A stretch of DNA of 7,458 nt, taken from positions 1 to 7,458 of the forward strand of contig CALMXW010000037.1 in NCBI GenBank assembly GCA_937871115.1. The letters are read 5' to 3'. Source of the DNA: an uncultured bacterium (GTDB taxonomy: Bacteria > Patescibacteriota > Minisyncoccia > Phycocordibacterales > CAIJYI01). A program made the position numbers and the translations under genes. This document shows, in pieces, positions 1 to 6,222 of the stretch. The notes beneath the pieces are model-generated. The model saw only the letters and a list, made by a program, of their open reading frames with translations, had not been told where the DNA came from and did no database searches. Numbering within the stretch: position 1 is the stretch's first letter; each line of letters starts with the position of its first letter.

Positions 1-34
1 GGTCGTGTTCAGCATGGCGTTTATGGTATGACAT
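1..34 (-). CDS. possible divergent gene, 5' end only (weak)
   Basis: An ATG on the - strand (bases 34-32) opens a frame reading MSYHKRHAEHD before the window ends. Eleven open codons mean little by themselves. Support comes from a perfect TATAAT on the - strand at 87-82, which would start transcription near base 75, and from G-rich sequence with an AAGG just before the ATG. I do not recognise the product; its start is rich in histidine. The alternative is that a + strand gene ends in the first 66 bases, since all three + frames stop by base 66. The choice cannot be made from this window. Confidence 0.2.
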   Translation of the reverse strand, partial: MSYHKRHAEHD

Positions 35-80
35 GTACCTTACCCCCCGGTAATGTTTTCAAATAAAACCAAGGTTACAG

Positions 81-87
81 TATTATA
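81..87. promoter_or_regulatory. overlapping divergent -10 boxes
   Basis: On the - strand, 87-82 reads TATAAT, a perfect -10 box, but no good -35 lies 16-18 bp upstream. On the + strand, 81-86 reads TATTAT, with TTCAAA at 58-63 spaced 17 bp away. The + strand promoter would give rpsU a leader of about 65 bases, as an alternative to its nearer promoter. The - strand one would serve a gene leaving the left edge. Between the box and that possible gene is a small hairpin (TTACC 40-44, GGTAA 49-53). Only one direction may be used. Confidence 0.3.
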
Positions 88-123
88 AAAGCCCATACCT
101 GTCTAGCTTCCCCAGCGCAGCCC

Positions 124-151
124 TTGCAAAAAATGCTCGGCATGCTACTAT
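124..151 (+). promoter_or_regulatory. rpsU promoter, predicted leaderless
   Basis: TTGCAA (124-129) is followed after 16 bp by TACTAT (146-151). A TG at 143-144 makes it an extended -10. The box ends 7 bases before the rpsU ATG at 159, so transcription should begin at or within a base or two of the start codon. No Shine-Dalgarno sequence is present, which agrees with a leaderless message. Confidence 0.6.
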
Positions 152-158
152 ATTTCCC

Positions 159-404
159 ATGTATGTTATTCAAGTAGACAAGCTGGCGACGGAGAATTCT
201 GTCTCCGTCATGCGCCGTTTTACCAAGCAGGTCCGAGGATCGAGCATCTTAAACCAGGTTCGTGGAAGGAAATACCAGCAGCGTGCTGAGTCCCCCCTTC
301 GTCGCAAACGCCGTGCACTCAAATCACTCGAGCGCGGAAAGGAATTTGAGCGCCTAAAGAAGCTCGGCAAGCTCACGCAAACAGCAAAAGGCGGGAAAAA
401 ATAA
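159..404 (+). CDS. rpsU: small ribosomal subunit protein bS21
   Basis: This 81-residue, very basic protein matches bS21. Residues 12-55 carry the family pattern of an N-terminal stretch ending in MRRFTKQV, a short turn, then a run of Arg/Lys with RRKRRALK at 48-55. A lysine-rich tail follows. In known ribosomes bS21 sits on the 30S platform near the 3' end of 16S rRNA, next to the anti-Shine-Dalgarno sequence, and aids initiation. The ATG at 159 is the first in frame and lies where the promoter predicts the mRNA 5' end. The stop shares one base with the ybeY start (TAATG), so the two genes are probably co-transcribed and translationally coupled. The family match is clear although the protein is short. 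Confidence 0.88.
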   Translation: MYVIQVDKLATENSVSVMRRFTKQVRGSSILNQVRGRKYQQRAESPLRRKRRALKSLERGKEFERLKKLGKLTQTAKGGKK

Positions 405-805
405 TGCCAGCCAGAGAAGCAAATCTTCAAATACGCAATCTTACCAAAAGCTCCTTGCCCATACGCGAGGCGCTTTTGTTCCAATTGAAGGATGAAATTC
501 TCGGCAAAGAATACGAACTCTCACTCGTTTTCGTGGGCAGCACCCGCTCCCGAAGCCTCAATCTCAAGCACCGTGGAAAAGATAAACCCGCGAATGTACT
601 CTCGTTCCCATTCACTGAAACTTCCGGGGAAATGTTTATCGACCCGCGTGAGGCCGAAAAAGGCGCGCCGGAGTTTGGGATGAGCACAAAAAACTTTTTG
701 ATAAAACTTTATATTCACGGACTTTTGCATCTCAAAGGTCACGACCACGGAGAAAAAATGGACAAAGAAGAACAACATTTTTTATCCACTTTTGCCAAAA
801 TTTGA
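404..805 (+). CDS. ybeY: endoribonuclease YbeY / 16S rRNA maturation factor
   Basis: The 133-residue protein is a little shorter than usual for YbeY (about 150). The zinc-binding motif is intact as HGLLHLKGHDH at 105-115, giving ligands H105, H109 and H115. The upstream family block ends in NVLSFPF (64-70), with a conserved Arg at 57 in LKHRGKD. YbeY is a metal-dependent RNase implicated in 16S rRNA 3'-end maturation and ribosome quality control. The start overlaps the rpsU stop by one base and has no clear Shine-Dalgarno, so translation probably depends on coupling. Pairing YbeY with bS21 puts two factors that act around the 16S 3' end in one unit; in other bacteria ybeY more often sits with phoH or era. 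The stop is TGA, and the ftsA -35 box overlaps it. Confidence 0.93.
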   Translation: MPAREANLQIRNLTKSSLPIREALLFQLKDEILGKEYELSLVFVGSTRSRSLNLKHRGKDKPANVLSFPFTETSGEMFIDPREAEKGAPEFGMSTKNFLIKLYIHGLLHLKGHDHGEKMDKEEQHFLSTFAKI

Positions 806-830
806 AAGGATGTGCTGGGGATAGTACAAT
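802..830 (+). promoter_or_regulatory. ftsA promoter, predicted leaderless
   Basis: TTGAAA (802-807) and TACAAT (825-830) are separated by an ideal 17 bp, each one mismatch from the sigma70-type consensus. This is the best promoter in the window. The -35 overlaps the ybeY stop codon. The -10 ends 8 bases before the ftsA ATG at 839, so the transcript should start at or just before the start codon. Confidence 0.7.
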
Positions 831-838
831 AGACGCAT

Positions 839-2044
839 ATGGCGTCGTCAAATAGGAACATTGTAACCGGCATTGATGTGGGGACACATTCGGTGCGTGC
901 GGTCATTGCCGAATGGAATGGCGAGGAAAAAACTCCGCGCATACTCGGTATGGGCATTGCGGAATCGCATGGGTTACGGCATGGGTATATCGTAAATGGT
1001 GGCGACGCAGTGCGCAGTATTTCTTCTGCAGTAGCAAAAGCAGAAAAAGCGGCGGGAGTAAAAGTCCGTCGAGCATTTGTTTCTTCTGCTGGTGTGGGAC
1101 TCGAAGGTTTTACCGGCTACGGTGCGGCCATGGTCTCGCGCGCAGACGGCGAAGTCTCTGACATGGATGTTGAGAAAGCCATTTCCATGAGCGAGTCTAC
1201 CGTACCTGGAATACAAAATAAAAAAGTAATTTATCTCATTCCCCTCGCATATCGACTCGACGGTAAAGAAGTGCTTGGTAAGCCGCAAGGTATGCGCGGA
1301 GTGAAGCTCGAAGTCAAAACGCTTTTTATTACTTCCCTCGCTCAGCATGTAAACGATTTGTTAAGTGCTGTTGAAGAAGCAGGCATTGAGGTAGAAGACG
1401 TTTTCCCCGCCCCTATCGCGGCAAGTTTTGTTACCCTCACTCGCCAGCAGAAAACCGCGGGCTGCCTCCTTGCGAATATTGGCGCGGAGACCTGCTCTAT
1501 TGTCGTATTTGAAAACAATATCCCCATCTCGCTCAAAGTTTTCCCTATCGGTTCGTCAGATATTACCAATGACGTAGCACTGGGGCTCAAGATTTCACTC
1601 GAAGAGGCAGAGGACATCAAGACGGGCCGTGCAGGAGATCCTCCGGGAGGAAGGCGCCGGCTCGACGACATCATGAACGCGCGTCTTTCAGATATTTTTG
1701 AGTTGGTGGATGCACATTTGAAGAAGATTGATCGAAGCGGGCTTTTGCCGGCAGGAATTGTTATTACTGGCGGCGGCTCAGGCATCGAAGCTATTACCGA
1801 TTTTGCAAAAAACACCCTCAAAATTCCTTCGCGTATTGGGTATCCTTCATTCGGAGTACCGACAAATAGTGCAGGCACACAACAGAAACAACACAGCGAA
1901 GTACGAAGTGTCCCGAGCTGGACGGTAGCCTATGGGCTTTGCGTCATGGGACTTTCGGCTGGTCGTGAGGCACCCACCTGGCGCCACACCGCAAAAGGCA
2001 TGAAGAGGAAAATTGCAGATTTTGTAAAACAATTCTTGCCGTAA
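839..2044 (+). CDS. ftsA: cell division protein FtsA
   Basis: This 401-residue actin-fold ATPase anchors FtsZ filaments to the inner membrane and recruits the divisome. The first phosphate loop is at 11-23 (GIDVGTHSVRAVI), the FtsA-specific SHS2 region covers roughly 80-165, and the adenosine motif is IVITGGGSG at 307-315. The C terminus GMKRKIADFVKQFLP (387-401) is a typical amphipathic membrane-targeting helix. The second phosphate motif reads NIGAETC (213-219) where most actin-fold proteins have an aspartate at the first position, so nucleotide handling may differ. No Shine-Dalgarno precedes the ATG; a strong promoter lies immediately upstream. ftsZ follows after 86 bases with its own promoter, so the two can be expressed separately. 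The usual upstream partner ftsQ is absent from the window. Confidence 0.95.
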   Translation: MASSNRNIVTGIDVGTHSVRAVIAEWNGEEKTPRILGMGIAESHGLRHGYIVNGGDAVRSISSAVAKAEKAAGVKVRRAFVSSAGVGLEGFTGYGAAMVSRADGEVSDMDVEKAISMSESTVPGIQNKKVIYLIPLAYRLDGKEVLGKPQGMRGVKLEVKTLFITSLAQHVNDLLSAVEEAGIEVEDVFPAPIAASFVTLTRQQKTAGCLLANIGAETCSIVVFENNIPISLKVFPIGSSDITNDVALGLKISLEEAEDIKTGRAGDPPGGRRRLDDIMNARLSDIFELVDAHLKKIDRSGLLPAGIVITGGGSGIEAITDFAKNTLKIPSRIGYPSFGVPTNSAGTQQKQHSEVRSVPSWTVAYGLCVMGLSAGREAPTWRHTAKGMKRKIADFVKQFLP

Positions 2045-2086
2045 GAAACAAATCCGGGCGCCGTCAATGCTTTCTTTTTCCTGCCC

Positions 2087-2103
2087 GCTTTGGTATGATG
2101 AAC
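2087..2103 (+). promoter_or_regulatory. ftsZ promoter, extended -10 element
   Basis: GCTTTGGTATGATGAAC contains TATGAT (2094-2099) preceded by TGG, an extended -10. The -35 region is poor (TTTCTT at 2071-2076), as is common with extended -10 promoters. Transcription would begin near 2106, giving an A-rich leader of about 25 bases with no good Shine-Dalgarno. The 17-mer matches the - strand element at 7404-7420 at 16 of 17 positions. Confidence 0.55.
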
Positions 2104-2130
2104 CCAATTATATAAAGAACACCAACAATT

Positions 2131-3414
2131 ATGGCTAAAATAACTCCTGAAATAGAAGCGTTTGCTCGGATCAAGGTCATCGGTGTCGGAGGCTCTGGTA
2201 AAAATGCGGTCAACCACATGGTGAGATCGAAGGTGAAGGGTGTTGAATTTGTTGTCATGAACACTGATGCGCAAGATTTGCATCATTCCCTTGCTTCAAA
2301 AAAAGTTCACATCGGAAAAAATCTCACTCGCGGGCTTGGTGCTGGAATGAACCCAGATGTAGGCAAGCGCGCCGCAGAAGAGACAAAGGAAGAAATCCAG
2401 AGCGTCATCAAAGGTGCAGACATGGTCTTCATCACGGCTGGAATGGGCGGTGGTACGGGTACTGGTGCAGCACCGGTAGTGGCTCGCGTAGGAAAGGAGC
2501 TCGGGATTTTGACGGTCGGCGTGGTAACAAAACCATTTTTCTTCGAGGGCGCACAGCGGATGAAGATTGCTGAGCAGGGCATCGATGAGCTTCGCCGTGA
2601 AGTAGACGCGCTCATCATGATCCCAAACGATCGCCTTCTCGGTATTGTGCAAAAAGAGACGACGCTTCAAAACGCTTTTGCTATCTGTGACGAAATCTTG
2701 AAGCAGGCTGTCGAGGGGATCTCCGATCTCATCACTACGCCGGGTATTATCAATGTCGACTTTGCTGACATCCGAGCCATTCTTGAAAACACCGGCCCGG
2801 CTCTCATGGGTATCGGCACAGCATCGGGAGAAAAGCGCGCAGAAGAAGCGGCGAAAGCGGCCATCAACTCCCCTCTTCTCGAGATCTCTGTTCACGGAGC
2901 CCGCGGAGTGCTCTTTGCTATCGCAGGTGGTGACGATCTTACTATGTTTGAGGTCCAGGAAGCCGCGAAGATTATTACGGAGTCTATCGACAAAGATGCA
3001 AAGGTTATCTTCGGTGCCGTGCGAGACGAGAAGCTCAAGAAAAACGAAGTGCGTGTTACGGTCATCGCCACCGGTTTTCCGGGTGATGTTACTAAAAAGC
3101 TCTTTCTCTCCGAGCGTGAAAAGAAAGAAGCTGGACAGACTCCTGCCCCAGCTCCTGCTCCAACGAGCAACACCCGAGAGCAAGAAAAAGAACCAGTGCA
3201 GGCCCCAGCTCCTTCCTCTATGGGAAAAATCTACAACGACTTTAGCTTTGACGAAGGTATTGAAGTCCGCCAGAAAGAAAAACGACCAGAGACTCCACCA
3301 ACTCAGACAAATACCACTGCAAAACCACAACAGAAAGAGGTTATCGACGACGATGCTGCAGATGATGGTGAGTGGTCTGTCCCCGCATTTCTCCGACGCT
3401 CGAGGCTGAAGTAA
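2131..3414 (+). CDS. ftsZ: cell division GTPase FtsZ
   Basis: This tubulin-like GTPase of 427 residues polymerises at mid-cell into the Z-ring. The nucleotide-binding start is GVGGSGKNAVNHM (18-30). The tubulin signature GGGTGTG is at 106-112, and the catalytic T7 loop NVDFAD is at 208-213 with both aspartates present, so GTP hydrolysis should be intact. The globular core ends near 330. A flexible linker rich in Pro, Ala, Gln and Glu follows (about 331-415). The conserved tail EWSVPAFLRR (414-423) is the usual docking site for FtsA, whose gene is immediately upstream. The ATG at 2131 begins a normal FtsZ N terminus. Loss or duplication of domains is not seen. Confidence 0.98.
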   Translation: MAKITPEIEAFARIKVIGVGGSGKNAVNHMVRSKVKGVEFVVMNTDAQDLHHSLASKKVHIGKNLTRGLGAGMNPDVGKRAAEETKEEIQSVIKGADMVFITAGMGGGTGTGAAPVVARVGKELGILTVGVVTKPFFFEGAQRMKIAEQGIDELRREVDALIMIPNDRLLGIVQKETTLQNAFAICDEILKQAVEGISDLITTPGIINVDFADIRAILENTGPALMGIGTASGEKRAEEAAKAAINSPLLEISVHGARGVLFAIAGGDDLTMFEVQEAAKIITESIDKDAKVIFGAVRDEKLKKNEVRVTVIATGFPGDVTKKLFLSEREKKEAGQTPAPAPAPTSNTREQEKEPVQAPAPSSMGKIYNDFSFDEGIEVRQKEKRPETPPTQTNTTAKPQQKEVIDDDAADDGEWSVPAFLRRSRLK

Positions 3415-3447
3415 GGCGTAAAGAAGATTTGTTATCGTTTTAAACCC

Positions 3448-3453
3448 TACATT
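3448..3453 (+). promoter_or_regulatory. possible leaderless promoter of the trxB-like gene
   Basis: TACATT ends 5 bases before the ATG at 3459, in the same position as the -10 boxes of rpsU and ftsA. It matches the consensus at 4 of 6 bases. No good -35 occurs 16-18 bp upstream; TTGTTA at 3429-3434 is only 13 bp away. The gene could instead be read through from ftsZ, which ends 44 bases upstream. Confidence 0.3.
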
Positions 3454-3458
3454 TTCAC

Positions 3459-4382
3459 ATGTATGACCTTGTAATCATTGGCGGTGGGCCTGCGGGCACG
3501 GCAGCAGCGGTGTATGCGGCGAGAAAGCGGCTCAAGACCGCGCTCGTGCTTTTTGATTGGGGCGGACAGTCCAATGTTTCCGAGGATATTCAAAACTGGA
3601 TCGGCACTCCACATATTTCTGGCGCGGAACTTTCAGATTCTTTCCGGAAACACGTTGAAGAATACGCGGATGACATTATCGATATCAAGATGGGAGAGAA
3701 GGCTACGAATATTTCAAAAAAAGATGAGCATTTTGTTGTAACGCTCGAGGGAGGTTCTACTTTTGAGGCGCAAACGGTTCTTGTTTCTACTGGGAGTCAC
3801 CGCCGAAAGCTCACGGTACCTGGAGCGGCCGAGTTTGAAAACAAGGGCATCACCTACTGCGCTTCATGCGATGGCCCTCTTTTTTCTGGGCAGGATGTGG
3901 TGGTCATTGGCGGAGGGAACGCCGGCTTTGAAACAGCAGCACAGCTTCTCGCCTACACAAAGAGTGTGACACTCCTTTCGAATGAGAAAGAATATCGTGC
4001 CGACCCAGTGACGGTAGCCAAAGTCCTCGATACGCCAAACATGAAAGGCATTGCGGGGGTAGAACTTTTAGAAATAAAAGGCGAGAAGTTTGTTTCTTCG
4101 CTTCGGTATAAAAACAAAGAGTCCGGAGAAGAAACAGAGCTCCCTACTGGCGGAATTTTTGTGGAAATTGGGCAAATCCCCGCGACAGAATTTGTAAAAG
4201 ATCTCGTAAACTTAAACGATCGAAAGCAGATTGTCATAGACCCGCGTACCCAGCAAACTTCGAGCGTAGGTGTGTGGGCTGCGGGCGATTGTACCGACGT
4301 GCTCTATCATCAAAACAATATTGCCGCTGGTGATGCGGTGCGAGCTCTCGAAGACATTTATATTTTCTTAAAAGCCAAATAG
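3459..4382 (+). CDS. FAD-dependent thioredoxin reductase-like / AhpF-core disulfide reductase
   Basis: This 307-residue flavoprotein has the low-molecular-weight thioredoxin reductase layout. The N-terminal FAD loop is GGGPAG (8-13), the redox-active pair is CASC (C134, C137) followed by DG, a second dinucleotide loop is GGGNAG (151-156), and the C-terminal FAD contact is AAGDCTD (274-280). It passes electrons from a pyridine nucleotide through FAD to a disulfide partner. The second loop lacks the HRRxxxR motif that TrxB uses to bind the NADPH phosphate and instead reads NEKEYRADPV (175-184). That stretch, CDGPLF and GIFVEIG resemble the catalytic core of AhpF, which prefers NADH, but AhpF's N-terminal thioredoxin-fold domains are missing. 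I infer NADH use and an unknown glutaredoxin- or thioredoxin-like partner encoded elsewhere. The MFS gene follows after 6 bases. Confidence 0.88.
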   Translation: MYDLVIIGGGPAGTAAAVYAARKRLKTALVLFDWGGQSNVSEDIQNWIGTPHISGAELSDSFRKHVEEYADDIIDIKMGEKATNISKKDEHFVVTLEGGSTFEAQTVLVSTGSHRRKLTVPGAAEFENKGITYCASCDGPLFSGQDVVVIGGGNAGFETAAQLLAYTKSVTLLSNEKEYRADPVTVAKVLDTPNMKGIAGVELLEIKGEKFVSSLRYKNKESGEETELPTGGIFVEIGQIPATEFVKDLVNLNDRKQIVIDPRTQQTSSVGVWAAGDCTDVLYHQNNIAAGDAVRALEDIYIFLKAK

Positions 4383-4388
4383 TTTTTC

Positions 4389-5546
4389 ATGCCGGAATCG
4401 AAAAAAACTCTAAAGATTTTCGGCATAGCATCATTCCTCAACGACTTTGGCGCGGACCTCATCTTTCCCCTCTGGCCAATCTTCCTCACCACCGTGCTTG
4501 GCGCAAACATGGCGATTCTCGGCTTCATCGACGGCCTCGGCGAAGCGGTCGTGGCGATTTCGCAGGCTATCTCTGGATACATTTCGGATAAGACGAAAAA
4601 GCGCAAAATATTCATCTGGCTTGGGTATACTTTTGCCGGGCTCTCGCGTATCGGGTATGCTCTCGTCTCAACGTGGCAGTTTATTATCCCCTTTCGAGTG
4701 CTCGATCGTTTCGGTAAAATGCGTGGCGCTCCGAGAGACGCGGTCATCGCGGATATCTCAAACGACCATGACCGAGGCCGCAATTTTGGATACTTGAGAA
4801 TGATGGACAATCTTGGCGCTGTCTGCGGTGTCATCTTTACGATTCTTTTTTTCAAATACCTTGGGTACGAAAAGCTTTTCCTCATAGCGGCAATTCCATC
4901 CCTCATCGGCGCATTTCTTATTTTTCACTTCACGAAAGAGTCTACCCTTCACTCAAAATTTGAGTCGCCGTTTCTCAAAGTCCCGTTTCGGGAGCTCGAC
5001 CCAAACCTCAAGCGCTATCTTTTGTTGAGCGCCATTTTTTCTCTGGCATCATTTAGCTATTCTTTCCTCCTTATCTATGCGGGAAAATTTGGTTTTGCTG
5101 TGACAGCCATCCCCGTCCTCTATCTCCTCTACAACGCCGTCGCCTCTGGCGTTTCTATTCCGTTTGGGAAAATGGCCGATCGTGTGGGGAGGAAGCCGGT
5201 ACTTTTCCTCGCATTTCTTTTCTGGCTCTTGTCATGTCTCCTCTCCATCTACCTCCAAAATTCGATCGCAATTATTACAACCTTCGTTCTCTACGGCCTT
5301 CACCTCGGCGCTATCGAGCCAGTGCAAAGGGCGCTCGTCTCCGAGCTCTCGCTTCCCGACCATCGCGCGAGTACTCTCGGGAATTTCCAAATGGTCATCG
5401 GTCTCGCCGCCCTCCCAGCCTCCGTCATCGCGGGCATCCTCTGGGACACTATCAACATCACCGCACCCTTTTATTTCTCCGCGGCGCTCACCCTAGTGGC
5501 GATGGGGATGCTTCTTCTCGTGAAAGAGAAACGAGAAACTCTTTAG
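4389..5546 (+). CDS. major facilitator superfamily permease, substrate unknown
   Basis: This 385-residue, strongly hydrophobic protein has about 12 predicted membrane helices, split by a polar central loop (about 181-207) into two six-helix halves. The MFS loop 2-3 motif appears as GYISDKTKKRK (63-73), and its counterpart between helices 8 and 9 as GKMADRVGRKP (260-270). A conserved block after helix 4, DRFGKMRGAPRDAVIAD (106-122), matches a widespread bacterial MFS subfamily whose substrates are mostly unassigned. Secondary proton-coupled transport, possibly drug or metabolite efflux, is the likely mode, but the sequence does not tell the substrate. The start lies 6 bases after the trxB-like stop without a Shine-Dalgarno, so it is probably co-transcribed. 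The C-terminal end converges on the tRNA gene. Confidence 0.85.
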   Translation: MPESKKTLKIFGIASFLNDFGADLIFPLWPIFLTTVLGANMAILGFIDGLGEAVVAISQAISGYISDKTKKRKIFIWLGYTFAGLSRIGYALVSTWQFIIPFRVLDRFGKMRGAPRDAVIADISNDHDRGRNFGYLRMMDNLGAVCGVIFTILFFKYLGYEKLFLIAAIPSLIGAFLIFHFTKESTLHSKFESPFLKVPFRELDPNLKRYLLLSAIFSLASFSYSFLLIYAGKFGFAVTAIPVLYLLYNAVASGVSIPFGKMADRVGRKPVLFLAFLFWLLSCLLSIYLQNSIAIITTFVLYGLHLGAIEPVQRALVSELSLPDHRASTLGNFQMVIGLAALPASVIAGILWDTINITAPFYFSAALTLVAMGMLLLVKEKRETL

Positions 5547-5557
5547 AAGTTTTCTGT

Positions 5558-5633
5558 TGGTGCACGCTAAGGGACTCGAACCCCTGGCCACTCCCACGTC
5601 AAGGGAGTGCTCTACCAACTGAGCTAAGCGTGC
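5558..5633 (-). tRNA. tRNA-Val (anticodon GAC)
   Basis: Read on the - strand, the cloverleaf is complete over 76 bases. The 7-bp acceptor stem GCACGCT pairs fully with AGCGTGC. The D-arm is GCTC-AGTTGGTA-GAGC. The anticodon stem CTCCC/GGGAG encloses the loop TTGACGT, with GAC at positions 34-36. A 5-base variable loop follows, then the T-arm AGGGG-TTCGAGT-CCCTT with one G-T pair. The discriminator base is A, and the 3' CCA is encoded in the DNA. It should decode GUC and GUU. It lies 11 bases from the converging MFS gene, with no terminator visible between them. Confidence 0.97.
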
Positions 5634-5664
5634 AAATAATACAATCTTCCAAACAACCACTTGG

Positions 5665-5719
5665 CGAAAATATTCTGGTCTAACTACCAAGACAGCTAAG
5701 CGTGCAAGAATATTTTACG
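5665..5719 (-). repeat. inverted repeat enclosing a decayed tRNA-Val 5' fragment
   Basis: AAAATATTCT (5667-5676) and AGAATATTTT (5707-5716) form a perfect 10-bp inverted repeat, extendable by CG/CG with one bulged base. The 30-base loop, on the - strand, begins GCACGCTTAGCT, identical to the 5' end of the neighbouring tRNA-Val. Over 5707-5684 it matches the tRNA and its two preceding bases at 21 of 24 positions, covering the 5' acceptor strand and most of the D-arm; the second D-stem strand is lost. A further small stem GTCT/AGAC lies in the loop. No 3' tRNA half is present, so this is not a functional tRNA. It lies just downstream of the predicted tRNA promoter and would be in the primary transcript leader. 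Confidence 0.65.
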
Positions 5720-5721
5720 AA

Positions 5722-5730
5722 ATTCTAGCA
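5722..5730 (-). promoter_or_regulatory. candidate tRNA-Val promoter (extended -10)
   Basis: On the - strand the sequence is TGC-TAGAAT, an extended -10 with one mismatch. Candidate -35 matches are weak (TTTGTA, 17 bp upstream). Transcription would start near 5715, at the edge of the inverted repeat, about 80 bases before the mature tRNA 5' end. A closer TATTAT (5636-5641) would place the start inside the tRNA and is therefore less likely. Confidence 0.4.
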
Positions 5731-5751
5731 TAGCCTCCATAAAATACAAAG

Positions 5752-6201
5752 TTACTGTTTCTTGGCGTATTGCGAAGTAATCCAGCCTTCCTGCCCGGCA
5801 AAATGGATCTTGTACCAGCTATCTTTTTCCTGAATAAGATCATATGTCTCCCCCGGATTTACTTTCCCGACAATAGTTTCCGTCGTTGTAGGTCCGGAGC
5901 GGACATTGAGCCACCCGGTAGGCGTATCGAGGATGAGTACTTGTGTGTTTTGCGGTGCAACATCTTTTACCTCGGGTGAGGAGGTGGCATCTTTTGGTGG
6001 CGTGACCTGGTTGTTTATCGCAGGAGTCGCTGGTGGGGTGGAAGTGGCGAGGTAGCTCTGGGTGGACTGTTTGGAGAGATTATTTTCATAAACAATTCGG
6101 AAAATAAATACCAGGACAGCGAAAACGAGAAAAGCCACTGCCCAAAAAAGGAGTTTTAGAGTGTGGAATTTTTCAAAGGACCTAAAGTTGTTTCTGTTCA
6201 T
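5752..6201 (-). CDS. single-pass membrane protein with extracytoplasmic SH3b domain
   Basis: The protein has 149 residues. A basic N terminus is followed by one hydrophobic helix (about 16-37) with no obvious cleavage site, so it is probably an uncleaved anchor with the rest outside the membrane. Residues 44-85 form a low-complexity Pro/Thr/Ser/Ala linker. Residues 87-147 form a bacterial SH3 domain, with the hallmark LNVRSGP at 98-104, a following VGKVNPGE turn and W139 in EGWITSQY near the end. Such domains often bind cell-wall peptides. No catalytic domain is attached, so a scaffold, wall-binding or adaptor role is the most that can be inferred. The ATG is 21 bases after the grpE stop, suggesting co-transcription. 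No good Shine-Dalgarno is near the start; AAAGG lies about 15 bases away, too far. Confidence 0.8.
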   Translation of the reverse strand: MNRNNFRSFEKFHTLKLLFWAVAFLVFAVLVFIFRIVYENNLSKQSTQSYLATSTPPATPAINNQVTPPKDATSSPEVKDVAPQNTQVLILDTPTGWLNVRSGPTTTETIVGKVNPGETYDLIQEKDSWYKIHFAGQEGWITSQYAKKQ

Positions 6202-6222
6202 AGTAGAGCGGCAATGCCTTTA

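Noticed and set aside
2045..2090. GGGC...GCCC pairing between ftsA and ftsZ as a terminator
   Set aside because: The stem is only about 4-5 bp with a loop of more than 20 bases and no T-run after it.
2296..3330. Long open frame (344 codons) antisense to ftsZ
   Set aside because: Its translation is rich in Ser, Phe, Cys and Arg with no recognisable domain, and ftsZ on the other strand is unmistakable. It is a by-product of ftsZ codon use.
5515..5537. Hairpin TTCTCGT/ACGAGAA near the MFS stop as a terminator
   Set aside because: It lies inside the coding sequence, has a 9-base loop and a mixed stem, and no T-run follows directly on either strand.
5234..5690. Open frames crossing the MFS 3' end and the tRNA gene on both strands
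   Set aside because: They overlap a complete tRNA and a clear MFS gene and show no family features.
5558..5707. tRNA-linked attachment site of an integrated element
   Set aside because: Integration normally duplicates the 3' end of a tRNA, but here the 5' end is duplicated, the copies lie only 72 bases apart, and there is no integrase or cargo.
5665..5719. 10-bp inverted repeat as an intrinsic terminator of the MFS operon
   Set aside because: The stem is almost all A/T with a 30-base loop, and transcription would have to cross the whole antisense tRNA to reach it. The tRNA-derived loop is a better guide to its origin.
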